In this document: positions 54,767-63,955 of the stretch, one piece after another
How the letters are laid out: the number at the start of each line of letters is the position of its first letter
Position numbering within the stretch: position 1 is the first letter of the stretch
Assembly: GCA_052174015.1 (NCBI GenBank)
Contig: JBQMXM010000002.1
Span: 39,481 to 103,480, forward strand
DNA length: 64,000 nucleotides
Direction of reading: 5' to 3'
DNA from: JABCPO02 sp052174015
Lineage (GTDB): Bacteria; Bacillota; Clostridia; TANB77; CAG-508
The notes under the pieces: generated by a model
Told to the model about the DNA's origin: nothing
The model's database searches: none
Seen by the model: the letters and a program-made list of their open reading frames with translations, nothing else
Position numbers and translations under genes: made by a program

Positions 54767-57541
54767 TTAGTTATTATCTGTTAATACTTTTAAACATCTT
54801 GGACAAACTTCTGGATATTCTTCTGTTGATGTTGTACTTTCATCATACATCCAACATCTTTGACATTTTGTTCCTTTTGCTTTTTTAACAGTTACACTAA
54901 TTTGTTCTTCATTAGATAATTCTACATCTACTCCTGAAGTTATAGTTACATCTTTGACTAATTTAATATTTTCTTTAATAAAATCATAATCCATTTTTGG
55001 TGCTTTTATTAATATATTAGCTTCTAATGATTGCCCTATAACTTTTTCTGTTCTTGCTTCTTCTAAGGCTTTATCTGATAATTCTTTTAATTCAATTAAT
55101 TTTTTAAATTTTTCTTCTAATTTTGCATCAAATAGTTTTTCTTCATATTTTGGATAATCTTCAAGCATAATACTAAAATCTTGTTCTTTTTCTGTTTTTG
55201 GCATATACTTAAATATTTCTTCTGCTGTATATGAAGTTATTGGTGCTAAAATCCTTACTAACCTATATAGTATTTCATACATAGCTGTTTGTGCTGATCT
55301 TCTAAGTTCTGATTTTTGACCTTCTGTATATAGTCTATCTTTAATTATATCTAAATAGAATGTACTCATATCTACTACTATAAATTGATTTATTGCATGA
55401 TATGCTTTGCTAAATGCGTATACATCATAACTTTCTGTTACTTTTCTAACTAATTCATTAACTCTTCCAATAGCCCATTTATCTATTTCTTCTAATTTTG
55501 CATATTCCACTTTATCAGTGTTTGGATTAAAATCTGAAATATTTCCTAAAATATATCTTGCAGTATTTCTAATCTTCCTATAAGTTTCTGATACTTGTCT
55601 TAATATATTATCAGAAATTGATACATCTGATTGATAATCTGAAGAGATAACCCAAAGTCTTAAAATGTCTGCTCCATATTGTTTAATTATTTTTTGTGGT
55701 GCAATTACATTTCCTAAACTCTTACTCATTTTACGACCTTTTTCATCTACTAAAAATCCATTTGTAACAACTTCTTTGTATGGTGCTTTTCCATTCATTG
55801 CAACAGATGTTAATAATGATGATTGGAACCACCCTCTATATTGGTCATTTCCTTCTAAGTATAAGTCTATTTCTCCAAGACCTCTTTCTTTTGCTACTGA
55901 ATGATGTGTTGAACCTGAATCAAACCATACATCCATAATATCTGTTTCTTTTACAAATTCTGTACAACCACATGTACATTTAGCATTTTCAGGCATTAAT
56001 TCTTTTTCTGTTTTACCATACCATGCGTTTGTACCTTCTTTTCTTACAATCTCAATAACTTTATCTAGACTTTCTTCTGTAACATATTCTTTTTTACAGT
56101 CTTTACAATAAAATATTGGTAATGGAACTCCCCATGTTCTTTGTCTTGATATACACCAATCATTTCTTTCTGCAACCATTAATCTAATTCTTTCTTCTCC
56201 CCATGCTGGATACCAAGTTACATTTTTAATTGCATCTAATGCTGCTTTTCTAAATCCATCAATTGATGCAAACCATTGATCTGCCGCTCTATATATAATT
56301 GGATTTTTACAACGCCAACAATGTGGATATGAGTGATTAATTTTTTTAGTTGCTAAAATATATCCTTTTTCTTGTAAATATTCTACAATTGCTTCATTTG
56401 ATTTATCATATCTAAGACCTTTAAATCTTCCAGCTCCTTCTTGTTGATATCCTTTTTCGTCTACTGCAACAACTATTTCAATATCATTTTTTAATGATGC
56501 TAAATAGTCTTCTCTACCATATCCTGGTGCTGTATGTACAAGACCTGTTCCTGAATCTTTTTCTACTAAAATTGTATCTGCTGAACCTAAAATTACTTTT
56601 GATACTCTATCTAAGAATGGATGTACATATGTAATTCCTTCAAGTTCTCCTTCTCTAAATTCTTGTACAACTGAATATTTTTCTATTTGCCATTCTTCCA
56701 TTAATTTTTGATATGTTTCTTGTAATAATATATATTTTTCTGTCTTTTCTTCTTTTTCTACTGATACTAATACATATTTAAATTCTGGACTTGCAGTTAT
56801 TGCCATATTACCTGGTAAAGTCCATGGTGTTGTTGTCCATATTACTAAATATGTATCTTTTGCATCAAATAACCCTTTAGAGTCTTTTACTTCAAATTTA
56901 ACATAACAACTCATAGATTTATGGTCATGATATTCTATCTCTGCTTCTGCAAGTGCTGTTTCACAATGTGGACACCAATATACTGGTTTTAACCCTTTAT
57001 ATATATATCCTTTTTTATACATTTCTGCAAATACTCTTAATTGTTCTGCCTCTGTTCTTGCTTCATAAGTTATATATGGATCTTCCCAATCTCCTAATAC
57101 ACCTAACCTTTTAAATCCTTCTGTTTGTAAGTTAATATATTCTTCTGCAAATTCTTTACATGTATCTCTAAATTTATTTACTTCTATTTCTTCTCTATTT
57201 AAATTAAGTTTTTCAATTGCTTTTATTTCTGTTGGTAATCCATGTGTATCATATCCAGGAATAAATTCTGCTTTAAATCCCTTCATATTCTTATATCTAA
57301 CTATAGTATCTTTTAATACCTTATTTAAAGCATGCCCAATATGAATTGGTCCATTTGCATATGGTGGTCCATCATGTAATACAAATGTTTTTTTATCCTT
57401 ATTTTTTTCTATTATCTTTTTATATAATCCTTGTTCAAATACTTCTTCTAGTATTTTTGGTTCATTATTTGGTAAATTTCCTCTCATAGGGAAATCTGTT
57501 TTTGGTAAATTTAATGTTTTTCCATATTCTTTTACTTCCAT
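54767..57541 (-). CDS. ileS: Isoleucyl-tRNA synthetase
   Basis: Charges tRNA-Ile. The 924-residue protein has the HIGH motif in PYANGPIHIGHALNKV, the CP1 editing domain (about 190-390), the KMSKS motif in GRKMSKSLGN and a C-terminal zinc finger (CQRCWMYDE and CPRCLKVL). AAAAGGAGGAAAAT precedes the ATG. I see no T-box consensus in the 220 nt upstream. Confidence 0.97.
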   Translation of the reverse strand: MEVKEYGKTLNLPKTDFPMRGNLPNNEPKILEEVFEQGLYKKIIEKNKDKKTFVLHDGPPYANGPIHIGHALNKVLKDTIVRYKNMKGFKAEFIPGYDTHGLPTEIKAIEKLNLNREEIEVNKFRDTCKEFAEEYINLQTEGFKRLGVLGDWEDPYITYEARTEAEQLRVFAEMYKKGYIYKGLKPVYWCPHCETALAEAEIEYHDHKSMSCYVKFEVKDSKGLFDAKDTYLVIWTTTPWTLPGNMAITASPEFKYVLVSVEKEEKTEKYILLQETYQKLMEEWQIEKYSVVQEFREGELEGITYVHPFLDRVSKVILGSADTILVEKDSGTGLVHTAPGYGREDYLASLKNDIEIVVAVDEKGYQQEGAGRFKGLRYDKSNEAIVEYLQEKGYILATKKINHSYPHCWRCKNPIIYRAADQWFASIDGFRKAALDAIKNVTWYPAWGEERIRLMVAERNDWCISRQRTWGVPLPIFYCKDCKKEYVTEESLDKVIEIVRKEGTNAWYGKTEKELMPENAKCTCGCTEFVKETDIMDVWFDSGSTHHSVAKERGLGEIDLYLEGNDQYRGWFQSSLLTSVAMNGKAPYKEVVTNGFLVDEKGRKMSKSLGNVIAPQKIIKQYGADILRLWVISSDYQSDVSISDNILRQVSETYRKIRNTARYILGNISDFNPNTDKVEYAKLEEIDKWAIGRVNELVRKVTESYDVYAFSKAYHAINQFIVVDMSTFYLDIIKDRLYTEGQKSELRRSAQTAMYEILYRLVRILAPITSYTAEEIFKYMPKTEKEQDFSIMLEDYPKYEEKLFDAKLEEKFKKLIELKELSDKALEEARTEKVIGQSLEANILIKAPKMDYDFIKENIKLVKDVTITSGVDVELSNEEQISVTVKKAKGTKCQRCWMYDESTTSTEEYPEVCPRCLKVLTDNN

Positions 57542-57608
57542 ATTTTCCTCCTTTTTTCAATATTCTTCCATTTGGCTCTATATTGTCGAGTTTATATACT
57601 CTTAACTA

Positions 57609-57698
57609 TTATCTTACTGAATCACCCTTAGGTGATATAATTGAATTTAATAGTTTTAAAAAACTAGGATAATATGAATACTTATTTTTACTATCCAT
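57609..57698 (-). CDS. 29-residue small peptide gene upstream of ileS
   Basis: A short frame starting ATG at 57698 after AAAGGGAGAAAAA, encoding 29 residues including YYPSFLKLLNSIISPKG, an amphipathic stretch. It lies between the acyltransferase promoter-distal region and ileS, 67 nt upstream of the ileS start. It may be a leader peptide or a small membrane-binding peptide. The ribosome binding site is the main support. Confidence 0.45.
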   Translation of the reverse strand: MDSKNKYSYYPSFLKLLNSIISPKGDSVR

Positions 57699-57794
57699 TT
57701 TTTCTCCCTTTTATTTAAAAATTATTGTATTTATTTTAACACATTACAGCAAAAAATACAAATAATAAAATCTTATTTTTCCTTAATTTTAAGA

Positions 57795-57830
57795 CTAAAA
57801 AACTGCTTGTATTTAAAATTTACAAACAGT
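57795..57830 (-). terminator. Terminator of the acyltransferase gene
   Basis: On the minus strand ACTGTTTGTA, a 9-nt loop and TACAAGCAGT form a 10-bp stem (one G-U pair) followed by TTTTTT, just after the stop codon at 57842. Confidence 0.85.
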
Positions 57831-57841
57831 CTCATATTTAA

Positions 57842-58894
57842 TTATACTACTTTTTTCAAACCTGGTATTTTACTTAAAATACATGTTAAAATATATGCTA
57901 CTATAAAGGCTATTATAAATATCATAGGAATATTAATTATAGCATAATTAAAATTAAATCTCTCTACAGTTCTGTACATAATTGTTACAAATAAGGCATG
58001 AATTGCATATATTCCTAAACTATATTTTGATATACTTGATATAATTGGATTAACTTCATTTTTATTTTTAAATTTTTCTTTTATAAATACAAATACTGCT
58101 ACTCCTTGTAATAATATATTAATATATAAGTTGTCATACATTTGCACAGGTTTTCCTATAGTATTTGTTAATATATATGTCCCTATAATAGTTGTTAGTA
58201 ATCCTATTAGTCCTAATATATATATTAACTTTTTGTTTTTTATTTCAAAATTATTAAGATACCATCCTAAAATAAAGTATGTTGTAAAACCTCCTACATA
58301 TTTTAATGCTAACTTATTTTCTAAAGTAGTATTCATAGAAGTAAATATCTTACTATAATTACTTCCTATAGTCATAATTTGTGGAAAGACATATGTAAAA
58401 ATAACTGATAATATAAGAAAGTATTCTATATATCTCTTATTTTCCTCTTTCACCCATAATCTTAATAATGGAATTAACATATATAATCCAATAATTAAAT
58501 ACATAAACCATAGATGATAATACCCATCAATTATTTTCCATGTAATTTTAACAACATTAAATGACTTATGTTGAATTATTACTGATAATAATATATTAAA
58601 AATAAAGCTATACATAATTGACCAAAAAATAAAAAATACAACCATTTTTTTAATATGTTTAATAAGCTTTTTATCTGAATAATTATAATTCTTATCAAGC
58701 ATTAATGCACCTGATATCATAATAAATAATGGTACTCCTATTCTTGATAAACTATCAAATATATTACCTATCCAAAAATTAAAAGATTCACAATCTTGTT
58801 TAAGATAATATGCACTACTATGAATCATAATTACTGCAAAACAAGCTATTACTCTTAAAATTTCTAAATAAACTATCTTTTTACTTTTATCCAT
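57842..58894 (-). CDS. Acyltransferase family 3 membrane protein
   Basis: A 350-residue protein with about ten membrane helices. The N-terminus YLEILRVIACFAVIMIHSS contains the conserved His of this family, followed by SRIGVPLFIMISGALMLDKN. Such enzymes O-acylate cell-surface sugars. No glycan gene cluster is nearby, so the substrate is unknown. Confidence 0.88.
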   Translation of the reverse strand: MDKSKKIVYLEILRVIACFAVIMIHSSAYYLKQDCESFNFWIGNIFDSLSRIGVPLFIMISGALMLDKNYNYSDKKLIKHIKKMVVFFIFWSIMYSFIFNILLSVIIQHKSFNVVKITWKIIDGYYHLWFMYLIIGLYMLIPLLRLWVKEENKRYIEYFLILSVIFTYVFPQIMTIGSNYSKIFTSMNTTLENKLALKYVGGFTTYFILGWYLNNFEIKNKKLIYILGLIGLLTTIIGTYILTNTIGKPVQMYDNLYINILLQGVAVFVFIKEKFKNKNEVNPIISSISKYSLGIYAIHALFVTIMYRTVERFNFNYAIINIPMIFIIAFIVAYILTCILSKIPGLKKVV

Positions 58895-58975
58895 CTCATT
58901 CCTCCAATTAAGCTAGATTATATCATATTTTAGTAATATTTATACATATTATACAATATTTATAAAATTTATCGC

Positions 58976-59000
58976 AAAAAAAAATCAATCATATGATTGA
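58976..59000 (-). terminator. Terminator of the tRNA operon
   Basis: On the minus strand TCAATCATATGATTGA (8 bp each side) is followed by TTTTTTTTT, 30 nt after tRNA-Phe. Confidence 0.85.
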
Positions 59001-59029
59001 CTTAACATCTATTATTTAATTAACAGATA

Positions 59030-59105
<76 letters not shown>

Positions 59106-59148
59106 ATTGCGAATTTACTGAAATCCTTTTAATAACTCTCTATAAAAA

Positions 59149-59225
59149 TGGCGACTCGGAAGGGGCTCGAACCCTCGACCTCCAGCGTGACAGGCTGGCA
59201 TTCTAACCAACTGAACTACCGAGCC
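59149..59225 (-). tRNA. tRNA-Asp (GTC)
   Basis: A 77-nt cloverleaf with anticodon loop CTGTCAC, T-loop GGTTCGAGCCC and encoded CCA. Second in the Val-Asp-Phe operon. Confidence 0.97.
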
Positions 59226-59245
59226 ATATATAGCTAGTTATAAAA

Positions 59246-59322
59246 TGGTGGTCGCTACAGGGCTCGAACCTGTGACCCCCTGCTTGTAAGGCAGGTGCTC
59301 TAGCCATCTGAGCTAAGCGACC
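59246..59322 (-). tRNA. tRNA-Val (TAC)
   Basis: A 77-nt cloverleaf with anticodon loop CTTACAA, T-loop GGTTCGAGCCC and encoded CCA. First in the operon. Confidence 0.97.
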
Positions 59323-59344
59323 ATCTTGTACTATGTACATTATT

Positions 59345-59373
59345 ATATTAATATATTTATTGTATTTTGTCAA
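59345..59373 (-). promoter_or_regulatory. Promoter of the tRNA-Val-Asp-Phe operon
   Basis: TTGACA (59368-59373), 17 nt, TAATAT (59345-59350) on the minus strand. A TATAAT at 20-nt spacing overlaps it. Confidence 0.75.
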
Positions 59374-59423
59374 TACTTTTTTTGACTTTTTTCATACTTT
59401 TTGTTATTTATATTATTAAAAAC

Positions 59424-59449
59424 AAAAATTAGGTAGGAGAACCCTACCT
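59424..59449 (-). terminator. Terminator after the 59526 gene
   Basis: AGGTAGG, a 5-nt loop and CCTACCT, followed on the minus strand by AATTTTTGTTTTT. Confidence 0.8.
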
Positions 59450-59525
59450 TTCTCTTTTGTTTAATTTTATCTTTAGTATATTTATTATTATGGTATCTTT
59501 AGTATAATTACATTTTAAATAATAA

Positions 59526-59855
59526 CTAAAATTTAAAAGTATTTGTTACGTCTTGTGTCCAAAAATCTTTAACTTGATTTAGTACTCTACTTTCATATGG
59601 TGTAAGTTCTAAATTAATTAAATTTACTTCTTTATATAAATCTATTTCTTGGAATAAAAAGTCTTTTACATTAATTGGTTTAAACATAAAATCTTTGAAT
59701 TTAGTCCAAAATCCTTTTTTTACAGGTAATGTTGCATTATCTTGCATTAAATTTTCAACTGGACTTTCGTTATTTAATTCTATATTTTCTAAATTATTAT
59801 TTTCGTTTTGTACTTCTTCTAAAATCCCATATTCATTTAATCTATATTCGATCAT
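59526..59855 (-). CDS. Unrecognised 109-residue acidic protein
   Basis: A soluble protein with an Asn- and Glu-rich N-terminal part (residues 10-45) and a C-terminal part with GFWTKFKDFMFKPINVKDFL and YESRVLNQVKDFWTQ. A GGAGG site precedes the ATG, and a terminator follows. No family is recognised. It stands alone between the tRNAs and mtaB. Confidence 0.7.
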   Translation of the reverse strand: MIEYRLNEYGILEEVQNENNNLENIELNNESPVENLMQDNATLPVKKGFWTKFKDFMFKPINVKDFLFQEIDLYKEVNLINLELTPYESRVLNQVKDFWTQDVTNTFKF

Positions 59856-60038
59856 ATTTCCTCCTACAAGTATTAAATTTAAAATTAATTTAATATTTCA
59901 CTTTTATTTTAATATACATCTAATATACCATATTTAAAATAGCTTGTCTTTGTTTGTTACAATTTTTAATATTTCTTTTTTGTATCATTTTGTATTTTTT
60001 AATATACATATTTACTACATTATATACTATATTTAAAG

Positions 60039-61494
60039 CTAAAAATCGCTTAAAATATAGTAATCATTGATGTTTTTTTCTTCTTTTATTATTTCTTTAG
60101 GTTTAACTGCATATATATTTCCAATAATTTTTTCTGCTATATCTATTGCATTAATTTTATTTTTATGTTCTTCTTTTAACATTAAATTTTTAAATATATT
60201 TTCTATTTTTTCTTTTTCTATTGCAACTTTTATATAATTAGCAGTATGTCCAAAATATTTTCCATTTTTTTCTTCTTCTATTAACACTTCTAAAATATTT
60301 TTTGTATCAGTTTTAGATTTTAATATAATTTGTTTTAAATATTCTTCTTGAATCTCATCAGAAAGTCTCATTAAACTTTTAACTCTTTCTTTTTTCTTTT
60401 CTCTAGTAACCTTATTTGGAAATCTAGTTGCAACAGTACCCTCTCTTTCTGAATATGGAAATACCTGTAATTTAAAAAATCGTATTTTATTTAGGTTATC
60501 ATATGTTTGTTTAAATAGTTCTTCTGTTTCTCCAGGAAACCCTACAATTATATCTGTTGTTAACATAGCGTCTAGATAATATTTTCTAATTCTTGATATT
60601 ATTTCAAAAAATTCTTCTATTGTATATTTTCTATTCATCTTTTTTAATATTTCATTTGTTGCACTTTGTAATGATAAATGAAAATGTGGACATATCTTAT
60701 TAAGTTTAATTAATCTTTGTAAGAATTCTTCTGACATTAATTTAGGTTCAATAGACCCTAAGCGAATTCTAGATATTCCATCTATATTATTTAAATCTTC
60801 TAATAAGTCTATCAAATAATAATTTTCTGCTATTTTTTCTTTTTCTTTACCATATGAAGCTAAGTGTATACCTGTTAATACTATTTCTTTTATCCCTTGT
60901 TTAGCTATATTTTTAGCCTCATTAATTATATTATCTTTATCCCTACTTCTAATTCTACCTCTTGTATATGGAATAATACAATATGTACAAAACATATTAC
61001 AACCATCTTGTATCTTTAAAATTGCTCTTTTTTTATCTTGATATGAATCTGAATTAAATTCTCCATACCCTAATGTATCATCTATACTGTATTGTAAATC
61101 ATAATTAGTATTTTCATTCTTTTCTTTTAAATATTCTGTAACATATTTAGCAATATTTAATTTACCACGATTATTTAAAATTAAATCTACATATTCTAAA
61201 GTTAAATCTTTTTTTTCTGCCATACAACCTGTACATACAACAAATTTTTCATTTTTTTCTTTTGCTTTTTTTAGCATTTGTCTACTTTTTTTATCTGCAA
61301 CATTTGTAACAGTACAAGTATTTACTATAACTATATATGCATCATCTATATTTTCTGTAATACTATATCCCATCTTTATAAAGTCTGTTATCATAGCATT
61401 TGTTTCATATTGATTTACTTTACATCCTAATGTTATAAAGTGTACTCTCTTTGTATATTCATTTACATTCTTTTTTTATACTATATCTTCTCAT
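60039..61494 (-). pseudogene. mtaB: tRNA methylthiotransferase MtaB with a frameshift near the start
   Basis: MtaB adds a methylthio group to t6A37 of certain tRNAs. From 61394 inward the frame is intact: NTCTVTNVADKKSRQ, VVCTGCMAEKK, the radical SAM motif CNMFCTYCIIPYTRGR and a C-terminal TRAM domain. The conserved start TLGCKVNQYETNAM, with the first cluster Cys, lies upstream in the same frame but has no start codon. The only good start, AAGAGGAAAAATG at 61494, joins it if one A is removed from the A7 run at 61471-61477. Corrected length is 484 residues. A start at 61394 would lose an essential Cys. Confidence 0.82.
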
Positions 61495-61647
61495 TTTTCC
61501 TCTTTCTATACTTAAATTATACCAAATTTTTCTATTATTTTAAACTTTTTTTAAGTTTAATTTATACTTTATTTTATACTTTTTAATTTATATTCTTATT
61601 ATAAATAATCTTAAGACTTAATTAAAAAATTTAATTGAAAATAAAAA

Positions 61648-61676
61648 AATAGTAAGTCTTAAAAAGACTTACTATT
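61648..61676 (-). terminator. Terminator of the P-loop gene
   Basis: AATAGTAAGTCTT, a 3-nt loop and AAGACTTACTATT form a perfect 13-bp stem followed on the minus strand by TTTTTT. The rest of 61495-61739 is AT-rich and empty. Confidence 0.9.
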
Positions 61677-61739
61677 AATGTCTTGTGTAGTATATAAATA
61701 TTATTTATGCTTACATATATATCTGTTTTAACTATTTTG

Positions 61740-62237
61740 TTATAGAAAATCACTAAGATATGAATTTGGTGGTATTAAGTAAATATATATTTTTTTAAGC
61801 TCTTCATTTGTAAATTGTGTTATAGCTGAAGATTTTAAAAATTTAATTGTTGAGTGAATCCATTTATCACTATTGCCACGTTTAGTGGCTCTTTGGATAA
61901 ATACTTTTTCAGCCTCGTCAATTGGGTTTGGCTTTATATAGTGTACCTCATACCCCATTTCTATAATCCCTTTTATAATTTCTGGATTCTGAGCTACAAA
62001 CAAGTATTCATATCTGTCCATTTGCATTTCTTTGTGTATAGCCTCAAGATAATCATTAAGACCATTAACCTTACGCTTTCTATCAGGTATTCCTTTAAAT
62101 TCTTCTGAACTTAAATGTTCATATCCTGAACGTTCAAATAAATAATCTGAACTTTCTAAGTCTAATGCTTTTTCTGGATTTTGACTTGCAAAATAAGTTT
62201 TTCCCATGCATGGGAATGCTGATATAATTTTTGTCAT
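61740..62237 (-). CDS. P-loop protein of phage-like type
   Basis: A 165-residue protein starting MTKIISAFPCMGKTYFA; AFPCMGKT is a variant P-loop close to small phage or plasmid nucleotide kinases. LDLESSDYLFERSG could hold an acidic pair and QRATKRGN a basic lid. Base use is richer in G and C than in the neighbours, and the gene has its own promoter, structured leader and terminator. It is probably acquired. A nucleoside or RNA end kinase is possible but not shown. Confidence 0.65.
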   Translation of the reverse strand: MTKIISAFPCMGKTYFASQNPEKALDLESSDYLFERSGYEHLSSEEFKGIPDRKRKVNGLNDYLEAIHKEMQMDRYEYLFVAQNPEIIKGIIEMGYEVHYIKPNPIDEAEKVFIQRATKRGNSDKWIHSTIKFLKSSAITQFTNEELKKIYIYLIPPNSYLSDFL

Positions 62238-62251
62238 ATTATTTTCCTTTC

Positions 62252-62291
62252 AACTAACAATATACTTGTGTTCCGCAACACTATGTTAGTT
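62252..62291 (-). promoter_or_regulatory. Two-tier hairpin in the leader of the P-loop gene
   Basis: On the minus strand AACTAACA...TGTTAGTT (8 bp) encloses GTGTT-GCGG-AACAC (5 bp). The outer arm ends at the GAAAGG ribosome binding site, so it could affect translation. No named family is recognised. Confidence 0.5.
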
Positions 62292-62315
62292 TAACAATAT
62301 ATTTTATATATTATT

Positions 62316-62344
62316 ATTATAACATATTTTTATATTCAAATCAA
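62316..62344 (-). promoter_or_regulatory. Promoter of the P-loop gene
   Basis: TTGATT (62339-62344), 17 nt, TATAAT (62316-62321), with TG near the -10 box, on the minus strand. Confidence 0.7.
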
Positions 62345-62370
62345 TAATTATGTAAAGTGATTTTAAAATT

Positions 62371-62543
62371 TAAAAGTGATAAAATTAAATGTCAGTATAG
62401 ATAAATAAAAAAGACATAACTCTATGTCTTTGATACAATTTAATAAGAAACAAACACATTGTAAGAAGAATAAAGTTATGTCTAATATAAATTATACTAT
62501 AGATACTAGAAAAGGTAAATACATTACATTCATTAAAATGTAA
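62371..62543 (+). mobile_element. IS30-like insertion sequence relic
   Basis: It begins with TAAAAGTGATAAAATTAAAT (end-like), then hairpin AGACATA-ACTC-TATGTCT (62413-62429), then a start codon at 62478 opening a 21-residue fragment with TRKGKYITFIKM. This resembles the RKGKHLT start of IS30 transposases. The frame ends at 62543, so the element is dead. The first 59 nt are repeated in inverse orientation at 46153-46210. The relic lies next to tRNA-Leu. Confidence 0.5.
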
Positions 62544-62553
62544 ATTTTAATAT

Positions 62554-62582
62554 TTGTATTTTTAAAAAATATACTATATAAT
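62554..62582 (+). promoter_or_regulatory. Promoter of tRNA-Leu
   Basis: TTGTAT (62554-62559), 17 nt, TATAAT (62577-62582), ending 12 nt before the tRNA. Confidence 0.7.
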
Positions 62583-62594
62583 AATTATATACAT

Positions 62595-62681
62595 GCCGGT
62601 GTGCTGAAATTGGTAGACGGGGCAGACTCAAAATCTGTTGTCAGCAATGGCGTGTGGGTTCGAGTCCCACCACCGGTACCA
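62595..62681 (+). tRNA. tRNA-Leu (CAA)
   Basis: An 87-nt class II tRNA with anticodon loop CTCAAAA, a variable arm, T-loop GGTTCGAGTCC and encoded CCA. It reads TTG. It is the only complete RNA gene on the plus strand. Confidence 0.96.
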
Positions 62682-62686
62682 AAGTT

Positions 62687-62715
62687 AAAAAAGGATATAT
62701 TTATATCCTTTTTTT
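62687..62715. terminator. Terminator of tRNA-Leu, usable from both sides
   Basis: AAAAAAGGATATA, a 2-nt loop and TATATCCTTTTTT. The stop codon of the minus-strand gene at 62714 lies in its right arm. Confidence 0.88.
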
Positions 62716-62878
62716 AATAATTTGTAATAAATTCTTTTAATGTTTGATTTATACTCTTTCCTTCTTTTTCTAATTTTTCTTTAAATTTTATATATATTTC
62801 TTTATCTATTCTAAACGATATATTAACTTTATTTTCTATAGATTTTTGATATTCTCTTGCATAATTTCTTTTACTCAT
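62714..62878 (-). CDS. Small ribbon-helix-helix-like protein
   Basis: A 54-residue frame, MSKRNYAREYQK then NKVNISFRIDKEIYIKFKEK and EGKSINQTLKEFI. The pattern strand, DKEIYxKFK helix, GKSINQTLKEFI helix is that of CopG/Arc DNA-binding proteins or antitoxins. The ribosome binding site is weak. No toxin partner is seen next to it. Confidence 0.75.
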   Translation of the reverse strand: MSKRNYAREYQKSIENKVNISFRIDKEIYIKFKEKLEKEGKSINQTLKEFITNY

Positions 62879-62993
62879 TACATCTACTTTATTTATTTTT
62901 ATTAATTATATTATACTACTTACATTTTTTTAATTCTTTTATATTAATATTATACAAATGTAATAATTTAAGTTTCTTTAATTTACTATAAAT

Positions 62994-63021
62994 AAAAAAA
63001 GACACTATATTTTATAGTGTC
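62994..63021 (-). terminator. Terminator of the SSB-like gene
   Basis: On the minus strand GACACTATA, a 3-nt loop and TATAGTGTC form a 9-bp stem followed by TTTTTTT. Confidence 0.9.
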
Positions 63022-63094
63022 ATGGTTAATTATGGTTATTATATATTAGTTATTATTATATTAGGTATATTTATCTTTTGTACAAGTTGATTAA

Positions 63095-63772
63095 TTACTC
63101 GTTAATTTCTTCTTGTATTTTTTCTAAGCTAGCTACAGATATTTCATAAGCCACTTTTTTTATTTCTTTATCTTCTATCTTTTTAACATATTCTCTACTT
63201 TGTATTCTTCCTATCAACTTTATTTTATCTCCAACTTCAAATTTTGAAGCATATTTAGCATTTCTTCCCCATGCTATACATGGTAAATAATCGCTTTTTC
63301 CATAAAGTCTATTTACTGCTAATAATATATCGGCTATTTCTCTACCAAAAGGTGTTTTTCTGTAAATTGGTTGCTTACAAATATGCCCTATCAATTGTAT
63401 ATTATTAGTTGTTAAATCTTCTTCTGATGTAACTTTTAATATATTTTTAGCAAATATATTAATAATTAACTTTCTTTTTTCTGTTTCAGATATATAATGA
63501 TTATATGATCTAATTTCTCCTTCTATTTTAAAGAAATCTCCTATTAATATTGTAGATACATCAATTAATTTTTCAGATACAATAATATCAATTATATCCA
63601 TATCTCCACTTAATCTATCTATTTTTAATTTAAAAATATAGAAATTTTCTCCATGTGTTTCATGATTTTTTTCAGGAGCACTAATTACTTCACCTATTAA
63701 AGTACATAAATTTTCTACTTTTTCTGTTGTGTCTATTTCTTTGAATTCTAATTCATTTGTAGGATTTTCCAT
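63095..63772 (-). CDS. Single-stranded DNA-binding-like protein with two OB folds
   Basis: A 225-residue protein with two SSB/PriB-like OB domains: residues about 20-115 (LCTLIGEVISAPEK, DFFKIEGEIRSYNH) and 122-215 (IQLIGHICKQPIYRKTPFGR, LPCIAWGRNAKYASKFEVGD, KLIGRIQSREY). It lacks the glycine-rich linker and acidic DDDLPF-type tail of housekeeping SSB. It may be a dedicated or primosomal protein. It stands alone with its own terminator. Confidence 0.8.
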   Translation of the reverse strand: MENPTNELEFKEIDTTEKVENLCTLIGEVISAPEKNHETHGENFYIFKLKIDRLSGDMDIIDIIVSEKLIDVSTILIGDFFKIEGEIRSYNHYISETEKRKLIINIFAKNILKVTSEEDLTTNNIQLIGHICKQPIYRKTPFGREIADILLAVNRLYGKSDYLPCIAWGRNAKYASKFEVGDKIKLIGRIQSREYVKKIEDKEIKKVAYEISVASLEKIQEEINE

Positions 63773-63910
63773 TATAACCTCTCTTTTGTTTTACATTTTT
63801 ATTACTATATTGTAACTCTATAGTAATATTATAACACAGAAAACTTTTTATGTAAATAGTTTTGTAACTTTTTATTTATATTCTTTATGTTACCTATGAA
63901 TGGGTAAAAA

Positions 63911-63934
63911 AATAATAGATTTACACCTATTATT
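63911..63934 (-). terminator. Terminator of the tRNA-Asn transcript
   Basis: AATAATAG, an 8-nt loop and CTATTATT, followed on the minus strand by TTTTT. Confidence 0.75.
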
Positions 63935-63955
63935 AACCATATATATCACTATAAA

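Noticed and set aside
57542..57760. T-box riboswitch before ileS
   Set aside because: No GGTGG-type T-box sequence or long leader with a terminator is present; a small reading frame occupies the space.
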